A stretch of DNA of 6,574 nt, from positions 1 through 6,574 of the forward strand of contig JALOMK010000132.1 in the NCBI GenBank assembly GCA_025455505.1. Reading direction: 5' to 3'. Both the position numbers and the translations under genes were made by a program. Shown in pieces: positions 1 to 5,803 of this stretch. The stretch is from Bacteroidales bacterium (GTDB taxonomy: Bacteria; Bacteroidota; Bacteroidia; Bacteroidales; VadinHA17). The number at the start of each line of letters is the position of its first letter. The first letter of the stretch is position 1. The notes under the pieces were generated by a model. It saw only the letters and a program-made list of their open reading frames with translations. It was not told where the DNA came from and searched no databases.

Positions 1-309
1 GTAGAAGTCCTGCTTGTGGGGCAGATCCTTATGTCTTGGGAAGATCCTTATTCCATAAAAGAAACTTCCGGCCTTCTCCGGGACAAGGCTTGCCTTATAG
101 AGACATTTACCCTTCCTTGAATTCACAAGGTCAAACTCCTTGCTGTCAACAAATTCATATTCCCCGTGCTTGTCAAGGTGGGCTATGACGAATTCGACGC
201 CAACATTCTCCTTCGGAATTTCATTTATATTGAGGGCTATCTCTGCCTGATAATCCTGTCCTGACCTGTAGACATTGTCACCTGACCTCTCGAAACTGTA
301 ATTCAGAAC
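1..309 (-). other. C-terminal beta-rich region of the phosphorylase (residues ~1299-1401)
   Basis: After the GT35 core come about 100 residues with alternating hydrophobic and polar stretches (for example AEIALNINEIP, GVEFVIAHLD, CLYKASLVPEKAGSFFYGIRI). They look like an all-beta, immunoglobulin-like appendix, as expected at the end of short-form phosphorylases. The function is unknown; glucan binding or packing against the core is possible. The frame is open at the left edge and the family pattern suggests the stop lies only a few codons outside. Confidence 0.6.
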
Positions 310-3300
310 CTCTATGTTGTCCCATTCCCTCCTCATCGAATCTTTCCAGGCCGAGAGCTCCCTGGCCTTCTCAAAGTCGTTTGCAACAAGGTATTTATTG
401 CGTTCTGCCAGTTTGTTGTAATAATTTCCGAAATAGTCATCGATCATTCTCTTCATAGTGAACTCAGGTGCAATTTTGACCATCGTGTTCTTTATGTACC
501 TGACCCACTCCGAGGGGACATTGTTCTCATTTCTTGAATAATAGGCCGGAACGATCTCATACTCGAGCATATTGTAGATAGTCTCTGCATCTATGTCATC
601 CTGGAGTTCCTGGCTTGCAAATGTCCTCTTCTTTGGAAGCGCCCAGCCGGCAAAGGCGTGGTATCCCTCTACCCACCATCCGTCGAGCACGCTGAAATGA
701 ACAGTCCCGTTCATAACAGCCTTTTCGCCGCTTGTGCCTGATGCCTCAAGCGGACGCGTCGGAGTATTAAGCCAGATATCGACACCGCGCACGAGGTGTT
801 TTGCAAGCTGCATGTCGTAATTCTCGAGGAAAATGACCTTTCCTGCAAACCTCGGCATCTGTGACACTTCAAATATCCTCTTTATCAGATCCTGTCCACC
901 TCCGTCGTGAGGGTGAGCCTTCCCTGCAAATATAAACTGTACCGGTTTTTGAGGATTATTGACTATTGAGTCAAGCCTGTCGAGATCGCGGAACAGCAGC
1001 GAGGCTCTCTTGTATGTGGCAAACCTCCTTGCAAATCCGATTGTAAGCGCCTCGTCGTCGAGATGAGTGCTTATGTTAAGCAAGGTTCTCGGGCTCACGT
1101 GCTTTTCAATCATCTCAGCCTGGAGTTTCTTGCGGATATGAGTGAAGAGGCTCTTCTTCAGGCCCGACTTTATTCCATAAACCTTAAGGTCATCGAGGTT
1201 GTAGATCTTCTCCCATAGCTGCCTGTCGGTCTGGTCAAAGTTCCTGGTTCCCGTTATCTCACCATAAACGTCCTTCCATTCAGGGGCTGTCCATGTAGGA
1301 TGATGCACGCCGTTTGTGACATGCCCTATGAAAAGTTCTTCCTTCAGGTATCCAGGCCAGAGCTTGTTGAACATGCCGCGGCTCACTTCGCCATGAAGCT
1401 TGCTGACTCCGTTGACTTCCTGCGACATTCTCACTGCCAGGTAACTCATGTTGAACTTCTTCTCGCTGTCGTTCTCGCACTGGCCAAGGGCCATAAGTTC
1501 ATTCCATCCTATATTGAGCCTGCTATGATAGTGAGAGATGTATTTTCGGAGCAGATCCTCTTCAAAGGCATCATGCCCTGCAGGGACAGGGGTATGTGTA
1601 GTGAAAAGGGTTGACGATCTGACAACCTCGAGGGCCTGGTCAAATGTAAGATGATGTTCCTCTATCAGCCTTCTTAGCCTCTCAAGGCTTATAAACGCAG
1701 AGTGGCCTTCGTTGCTGTGATAGAGGTCCGTCCTTATTCCCATGGCTTCGAGGGCCCTGATCCCTCCTATTCCGAGTATAAGTTCCTGCCTCAGCCTGTT
1801 CTCATTGTCGCCTCCGTAAAGGTAATGCGTCACTGACCTGTCCTCAGGTGAATTGTCGTCGAAATCCGTATCGAGGAGCAGGAGGCTGACTTTGCCGACC
1901 CTGGCTTCCCATATTCTTATCTTCACTGTTCGTCCGGGCCACACGATACCGACAGTCAGATGGTTGCCTTCTGCATCCTTCACTGCTGTAACAGGCAGCC
2001 GCGAAAAGTCTTCAGCCTCATAGATCGGCAGCTGCTCGCCCCGTGGTCCTATCTTCTGCCTGAAGTAACCATACCTGTAGAGGAGTCCGATGCCTGTAAT
2101 ATTAAGGTTTGAATCACTTGCCTCCTTCAGGTAATCGCCGGCAAGCACTCCCAGGCCTCCCGAGTATGTCTTGAGACAGGGGTGTATGCCAAACTCCATG
2201 CTGAAATACGAAACTGAGGGGCTTGCAACTGCATAAGGCCTGTTGAGGTAAGACCTGAAGGATTCGTATACCCTCGAAAGTTCTTTAACGAATTCATCAT
2301 CGTCCTCTAGCACGAGGAGTCTTTTGTAATCGATCTTCTCGAGCAGAAGCTTCGGATTGTGTTTTACATTCTCCCAAAGCGAAGGGTCCATGCTGTGAAA
2401 AATCTGCTCAGCATCATCATTCCACGACCACCACAGGTTGTCTGCTATTTCTTTCAGTGCCGACAGTTTTTCAGGCACATCGCTTTGTACGTAAATGTCC
2501 TTCCATACAGGTATCTGGTGAGGTTTCCTGACGATAAGACCTGGTGTTTCAGCAAAGGCTGCGATCTCACGGGGCTGGCCCCTGCGCTCATCGCTATTGA
2601 TGAGGGCCTGTTCATACGCTGTAAAATAGTATTCTGCCAGTGTATCCCAGAGGGCTATTCGAGATATATCGTGCGCCTTGCTTCGCGCCAGGGACACCTC
2701 CTCCGTGGAAAGACCCTGGAACATTGTTATGAAGCTTCTGATTCCCTCCACAACTTCTGCTTCATTGTTGTCGGTTCGTTCAATTACCGCTATCCCGTTT
2801 CCCGGTTCATTGTAATAATCCCTCACCCAGAGTCCGAAACCTGCGAGCGTCGTTGTAACTGTTGGCACCGAGAACATCAGGCTTTCCAGGGGAGTATAAC
2901 CCCAGGGTTCGTAGTACGATGGGAATACAGAAAGATCAAAACCTATCAGCAGGTCAAAGTATGGAATGTTAAAGATCCCGTCATTGCCGTTTAGGTAAGA
3001 GGGCACGAAAATAATCTTCACCTCTGACTTTTCGTCGTTCGTGAGGTTGTTTTGGGCTATTCTCTGCAACACCGGATCTGAAGCGGGGTAATGAAGGTTA
3101 TGTGTAAGGTACCTGTCACCCGCCGATGTTCCTGATCCGCTGTTGAGTATCTCTGCAATATCCTGCCTCGGACCCATATGGTATGCAGGCATAAGAATAA
3201 AGGCAACACACTCCTTTTTAAGGTCGTCCTTCCTCCTGAGTTCACCAAGGCTGTCGATGAAAATATCAACCCCCTTGTTCCTGAATTCGTATCTTCCGCT

Positions 3301-4203
3301 GTTGACAATAAGCACACTGTCGTCCTTAAGCCTGTAACCAAGGACTGCCTCTGCAACCTCAAAGAGCCTCTTTCTTGCCTTTGCGCGCACTTCCCCGAAC
3401 TTTTCGGGAGGCGGCACGAATGAATCCTCAAAGCCGTTCGGGGTGACAAGATCGACTTCCTTTCCCAGGAAGTGCGTGCATTCCCTGGCAGTGATCCCGC
3501 TTACTGTTGTAAATACATCTGCCACGGCGGCAGTTATCTTCTCAAGCGATTGTTTTGCAACAACATTGAATTCCCTTGCAATTGCAAGGGGATTGTAGCT
3601 TTCCATGTCTGCATACAGGGGCCTGTTGTTCCCTGCAATGCATCGTCCAAGCACTGTTGCATGAGTAGTGAAGGAGGTTGCTATCCAGGGTGCATTCTTC
3701 TCGAGGTAGAGAACACCGGTACCTGTCATCCATTCATGGAACTGGGCTATAATATTATGCCGCTCAGGATAAAATGATGTGAAACTTTCTATCAGCTTGC
3801 CGGCAGCATAACCGAAAAGTGCCGGTTCGATATAATCCCACTGTCCCGAAATGCTGTCGAGCTTGTATGTCTCCCAGAATCCTGCGAAAACTTCATTTTG
3901 CATCCCGAAATAAGGGGTGAAGTCGAGAAGTATCACAATCGGCTTGCCGGCAATGTTCCATCTTCCCGTCTTAACCCTCATGCCATCGGCTGCAGCATTG
4001 CACTTCCAGTCGGCAAAAAGAGTATCGTCAGGCAGGAACTCAGGGTTTGTGGATTCTTCCCTCCACACGTCCGGGCCAATCAGGATATAATTATCACCCA
4101 GTTCATTTACAATCTTTAAAGCCTTGGTGGAAATAACGGTATGAATCCCTCCAACCTTATTGCACACTTCCCAGCTAGTCTCAAAAATAAAATCAACCTT
4201 CAT
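1..4203 (-). CDS. Fused GT3 glycogen synthase - DUF3417 - GT35 alpha-glucan phosphorylase (3' end just outside window)
   Basis: One open frame of 1,401 codons with no stop in the window. The N-terminal enzyme adds glucose from a nucleotide sugar to glycogen; the C-terminal enzyme uses phosphate and PLP to release glucose-1-phosphate. The start is the ATG at 4203, giving MKVDFIFETSWEVCNKVGGIH, the classic GT3 N-terminus (long motif at residues 1-21). Separate GT3 synthases and short-form phosphorylases each have about the length of the matching half. The linker (about 536-575) is Met-free: no ATG occurs between codons 494 and 605, so a separately initiated phosphorylase is unlikely. The last visible residues, RIFPRHKDLPHKQDFY, resemble the end of Bacteroidota-type phosphorylases, so I expect only a few more codons. 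It lies 24 nt after the GH57 gene, likely as the third gene of the operon. I believe similar fusions occur in annotated Bacteroidota genomes but cannot check this here. Confidence 0.95.
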   Translation of the reverse strand, partial: MKVDFIFETSWEVCNKVGGIHTVISTKALKIVNELGDNYILIGPDVWREESTNPEFLPDDTLFADWKCNAAADGMRVKTGRWNIAGKPIVILLDFTPYFGMQNEVFAGFWETYKLDSISGQWDYIEPALFGYAAGKLIESFTSFYPERHNIIAQFHEWMTGTGVLYLEKNAPWIATSFTTHATVLGRCIAGNNRPLYADMESYNPLAIAREFNVVAKQSLEKITAAVADVFTTVSGITARECTHFLGKEVDLVTPNGFEDSFVPPPEKFGEVRAKARKRLFEVAEAVLGYRLKDDSVLIVNSGRYEFRNKGVDIFIDSLGELRRKDDLKKECVAFILMPAYHMGPRQDIAEILNSGSGTSAGDRYLTHNLHYPASDPVLQRIAQNNLTNDEKSEVKIIFVPSYLNGNDGIFNIPYFDLLIGFDLSVFPSYYEPWGYTPLESLMFSVPTVTTTLAGFGLWVRDYYNEPGNGIAVIERTDNNEAEVVEGIRSFITMFQGLSTEEVSLARSKAHDISRIALWDTLAEYYFTAYEQALINSDERRGQPREIAAFAETPGLIVRKPHQIPVWKDIYVQSDVPEKLSALKEIADNLWWSWNDDAEQIFHSMDPSLWENVKHNPKLLLEKIDYKRLLVLEDDDEFVKELSRVYESFRSYLNRPYAVASPSVSYFSMEFGIHPCLKTYSGGLGVLAGDYLKEASDSNLNITGIGLLYRYGYFRQKIGPRGEQLPIYEAEDFSRLPVTAVKDAEGNHLTVGIVWPGRTVKIRIWEARVGKVSLLLLDTDFDDNSPEDRSVTHYLYGGDNENRLRQELILGIGGIRALEAMGIRTDLYHSNEGHSAFISLERLRRLIEEHHLTFDQALEVVRSSTLFTTHTPVPAGHDAFEEDLLRKYISHYHSRLNIGWNELMALGQCENDSEKKFNMSYLAVRMSQEVNGVSKLHGEVSRGMFNKLWPGYLKEELFIGHVTNGVHHPTWTAPEWKDVYGEITGTRNFDQTDRQLWEKIYNLDDLKVYGIKSGLKKSLFTHIRKKLQAEMIEKHVSPRTLLNISTHLDDEALTIGFARRFATYKRASLLFRDLDRLDSIVNNPQKPVQFIFAGKAHPHDGGGQDLIKRIFEVSQMPRFAGKVIFLENYDMQLAKHLVRGVDIWLNTPTRPLEASGTSGEKAVMNGTVHFSVLDGWWVEGYHAFAGWALPKKRTFASQELQDDIDAETIYNMLEYEIVPAYYSRNENNVPSEWVRYIKNTMVKIAPEFTMKRMIDDYFGNYYNKLAERNKYLVANDFEKARELSAWKDSMRREWDNIEVLNYSFERSGDNVYRSGQDYQAEIALNINEIPKENVGVEFVIAHLDKHGEYEFVDSKEFDLVNSRKGKCLYKASLVPEKAGSFFYGIRIFPRHKDLPHKQDFY
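310..2481 (-). other. DUF3417 plus GT35 alpha-glucan phosphorylase domain of the fusion (residues ~575-1298)
   Basis: DUF3417 opens with LKEIADNLWWSWNDDAEQI (583-601) and SLWENVKHNP, a segment characteristic of the short alpha-glucan phosphorylase subgroup. The GT35 core follows: SYFSMEFGI (665-673), YSGGLGVLAGDYLKEASD, HSNEGHSAF (829-837), FTTHTPVPAGHD (867-878), VTNGVHHPTW (962-971), LTIGFARRFATYKRA (1053-1067), FAGKAHPHD and EASGTSGEKAVMNG (1153-1166). Lys1161 of the last motif is the predicted Schiff-base lysine for pyridoxal phosphate. LDGWW (1173-1177) follows. No required motif is missing, so phosphorolysis to glucose-1-phosphate is expected. This type differs from the classical GlgP/MalP form in lacking the N-terminal regulatory region and carrying DUF3417. 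Confidence 0.93.
2599..4203 (-). other. GT3 glycogen synthase domain of the fusion (residues ~1-535)
   Basis: Eukaryote-like GT3 glycogen synthase rather than the bacterial GlgA (GT5) type. Visible motifs: SWEVCNKVGGIHTV (10-23), FHEW (155-158), FTTHATVLGR (178-187; Arg187 matches the active-site Arg199 of yeast Gsy2), SGRYEFRNKG (302-311; Arg304 and Lys310 match Gsy2 Arg320 and Lys326), THNLHYPASDPVL near 400, and FPSYYEPWGYTPLES (427-441), the E-x7-E pair Glu432 and Glu440. All expected catalytic residues are present. The domain is shorter than the roughly 700-residue eukaryotic enzymes. The region matching the eukaryotic arginine cluster (about 505-525, reading LARSKAHDIS then LWDTLAEYY) has lost most arginines, so allosteric activation by glucose-6-phosphate is not expected. 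Eukaryotic GT3 enzymes use UDP-glucose; that donor is likely here but not shown. Confidence 0.93.
3573..3590. repeat. Perfect 18-bp palindrome CCCTTGCAATTGCAAGGG inside the GT3 coding region
   Basis: Nine-base arms meet with no spacer, and after one mismatch the symmetry continues for three more pairs. It encodes part of a Pro-Leu-Ala-Ile-Ala-Arg stretch just after the TTHATVLGR motif. It could be a dimeric-protein site by shape, but nothing else supports a function and it may be a coding coincidence. Confidence 0.35.
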
Positions 4204-4227
4204 ATTTCCACTTATAGATATTAACCA
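4204..4227 (-). promoter_or_regulatory. 24-nt GH57 / synthase-phosphorylase intergenic gap with weak ribosome-binding sequence
   Basis: The gap between the GH57 TAA and the fusion ATG holds the purine-rich AAGTGGAA (4206-4213 on the minus strand), ending only 2 nt before the ATG. This is a poor Shine-Dalgarno match and too close for a standard one. Weak, A-rich leaders are common in Bacteroidota. The gap is too short for a likely terminator plus promoter, and no hairpin with a T-tract is visible, which supports operon read-through. Confidence 0.4.
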
Positions 4228-5793
4228 TTATTTCTTTGCCGGAGCTTTCCCTGCACCGGCCTTTTTCGCAGTAACCTTCGAGGCACCTGTTTTCCTGGCT
4301 GCGGCTTTAGTGGCTGCAGTCTTGTTCGCTGTGGCCTTTGAAGCTACAGTTTTTTTCGGTGCGGCTTTGGCAGCTGCAGTTTTCTTTGTCGCGGCATTCG
4401 CGACAGAAGTTTTCTTCGGTGCGGCTTTCGCAGCCCCCGTATTTTTGCCGGCTGCAGCAACGGATTTTTCCCTGGACCTGACTGTTTTCCTCTCCAGCTT
4501 ATCGAGTTCAGCAGTCAGCCTTGCTATTGTCTTTTCCTGTTCCTCTGCCTTGAGCGACAGCCTGCTTATCTGGTTCTGCTCCGCCGTGTCGGGGAACAGC
4601 TTGTTGAGCCTTATCTCGAAGTCGCTCAGCACGTTCATATAATTCATGAAAGCATCATACGGAGTCTCGTAAGGATTAAAATATGCATGAACGGCGCCGT
4701 CGGAGAAAAACTTCGTCGCCATATAATAGAAATGGTCGCTCGACTGAAGGTATTCCCAGTCCTTCCTGATGAGTTTATCCTCGGACCTGGCAACCTTATG
4801 GGCGAGGCTGTAGAGCTTGTCAAGGGCTGCAACCTGCAGCTCATTCCCAAGCCAGGCTGTAAGGTCACGCTCTTCGTCAGCCCAGGATATTGGCGAGGGT
4901 ACGCTTATAGGAGCCACAGGCTGAAGCTGGTCGGCAACTTCAGAAGCCGTCATGAACCTGAAAGGTGTTTTTTTGAGGATTGATGAGGGGAGATGCTCAA
5001 GAAAGGAAAATATCCCGGTCTCCTTGCTGTTATGCTCTCCAAAGGTCTCATAGTCAAGGAAAATGTTAATGAGCTCCCTTCTTGTTCCGAGCTTGGCAAT
5101 CCACGATGCATATTTATCTGCTGTCAGAGGCCATTCACTCCAGTCGCGGTTTGAAAAACGGAATGCAATATCATCGCTTAGAACAAAATTCCTGAGGAGT
5201 ATTTTAAGGCGTGGATTAAGAGCATTGCAATAAAGGTAATTCGGGCTCTTCCAGCCCATGACATGCTTTGCACCCTCGGTAAGCATAGCCTTGAAGCCCA
5301 TTTCGGCAACCCAGCTCCCTATCGTATCGGAATAGATGAGCTCAGTGTTCCTGAATGACGTGGCCTCCACTCCGATATACTCCTTCAGCATGGCGGTATG
5401 TTGTGCTACCTGGGTCTCGAATTCGCTCCTGCTCCTGAGGGCTGAAAGCGAATGGGAGTTTGTTTCTGCCAGGAACTCCACCATGCCGGTTCCGGCAAGC
5501 TCCCTGAAAGAGTCGAGCACTTCCGGGGCATAGAGCCTGAACTGGTTTATTGCCAGCCCGGTAAGTGAAAAAGTTACCTTGAATTTTCCCTTATGCTTCA
5601 GGATCATATCAAGGATGACTTTGTTTGCTGGAAGATAACACCTGTCAGCCACCTTTCGCATTATAGATTCATTTGTATAGTCATCGTAATAATAATCGTC
5701 GTGACCTATATCAAAAAACCTGTAGCGCTTCAGCCTGAATGGCTGGTGAACCTGAAAATATAAGCAGATTGCTTTTTTGCCTGTAATACTCAT
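4228..5793 (-). CDS. GH57 alpha-amylase-type glycoside hydrolase with coiled coil and Lys/Ala-rich repeat tail
   Basis: 521 residues; predicted cytoplasmic retaining alpha-glucan hydrolase, probably cutting internal alpha-1,4 bonds of glycogen or malto-oligosaccharides. GH57 motifs in order: FQVHQPFR (13-20; His16), AETNSHS (109-115), FRNTELIYSD (147-156; Glu151 as likely nucleophile), FLDYETFGEH (245-254; Asp247 as likely acid/base), and PISWADEERDLTAWLGN (301-317). Some GH57 amylase-like relatives have lost a catalytic residue; this one keeps both. The catalytic part ends near 400. A coiled coil follows (about 405-440, with I409, L412, I423, L426, L430 and L433 in heptad spacing), then a Lys/Ala/Thr-rich tail (437-521). 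There is no signal peptide. I chose the ATG at 5793 because MSITGKKAICLYFQVHQPF is the usual GH57 N-terminus; the upstream ATG at 5844 would overlap the GT4 gene and add 17 unconserved residues. Glucanotransferase or branching activity cannot be excluded. Confidence 0.93.
   Translation of the reverse strand: MSITGKKAICLYFQVHQPFRLKRYRFFDIGHDDYYYDDYTNESIMRKVADRCYLPANKVILDMILKHKGKFKVTFSLTGLAINQFRLYAPEVLDSFRELAGTGMVEFLAETNSHSLSALRSRSEFETQVAQHTAMLKEYIGVEATSFRNTELIYSDTIGSWVAEMGFKAMLTEGAKHVMGWKSPNYLYCNALNPRLKILLRNFVLSDDIAFRFSNRDWSEWPLTADKYASWIAKLGTRRELINIFLDYETFGEHNSKETGIFSFLEHLPSSILKKTPFRFMTASEVADQLQPVAPISVPSPISWADEERDLTAWLGNELQVAALDKLYSLAHKVARSEDKLIRKDWEYLQSSDHFYYMATKFFSDGAVHAYFNPYETPYDAFMNYMNVLSDFEIRLNKLFPDTAEQNQISRLSLKAEEQEKTIARLTAELDKLERKTVRSREKSVAAAGKNTGAAKAAPKKTSVANAATKKTAAAKAAPKKTVASKATANKTAATKAAARKTGASKVTAKKAGAGKAPAKK
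4237..4446 (-). repeat. Seven tandem 30-bp units encoding Lys/Ala decapeptides (C-terminal tail of GH57)
   Basis: Residues 450-519 of the GH57 protein fall into seven ten-residue units: KNTGAAKAAP, KKTSVANAAT, KKTAAAKAAP, KKTVASKATA, NKTAATKAAA, RKTGASKVTA and KKAGAGKAPA, followed by a final KK. At DNA level the units are diverged. Blocks 60 bp apart are still close: 4351-4380 and 4411-4440 match at 25 of 30 positions, which suggests growth by duplication of a two-unit block. The composition resembles histone H1 or AlgP-like tails: very basic, no acidic residues in the repeats, predicted disordered or weakly helical. Confidence 0.9.
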
Positions 5794-5803
5794 ATCGCGT
5801 TTC
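5794..5803 (-). promoter_or_regulatory. 10-nt GT4 / GH57 junction that decides the GH57 start
   Basis: The GT4 stop TAA (5806-5804) is followed by GAAACGCGAT and then the GH57 ATG. There is no real Shine-Dalgarno sequence, so GH57 translation may depend on ribosomes finishing GT4. The alternative upstream ATG at 5844 is preceded by a GC-rich sequence with no ribosome-binding signal, so it is not the better choice. Confidence 0.45.

Noticed and set aside
23..51. Direct repeat AGATCCTTAT at 23-32 and 42-51
   Set aside because: Only ten bases, inside the coding end of the phosphorylase where similar codon runs occur; no sign of an attachment site or element end.
1572..1588. Palindrome CCCTGCAGGG
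   Set aside because: Ten bases, within codons of the conserved phosphorylase motif PVPAGHD; expected by chance in a window of this size.
2359..2994. Plus-strand 211-codon open frame
   Set aside because: Lies wholly antisense to the GT3/DUF3417 junction of the fusion, has no recognisable domain, and the minus-strand frame has strong family motifs throughout.
3057..3449. Minus-strand 130-codon open frame inside the GT3 region
   Set aside because: Out of frame with the GT3 coding sequence and without recognisable motifs; the GT3 frame covers the same bases with conserved residues.
4160..4642. Plus-strand 160-codon open frame with Ala/Phe/Val-rich repeats, resembling a membrane protein
   Set aside because: It is the antisense reading of the GH57 Lys/Ala repeat tail; low-complexity GC-rich repeats keep the opposite strand open. 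No supporting start context.
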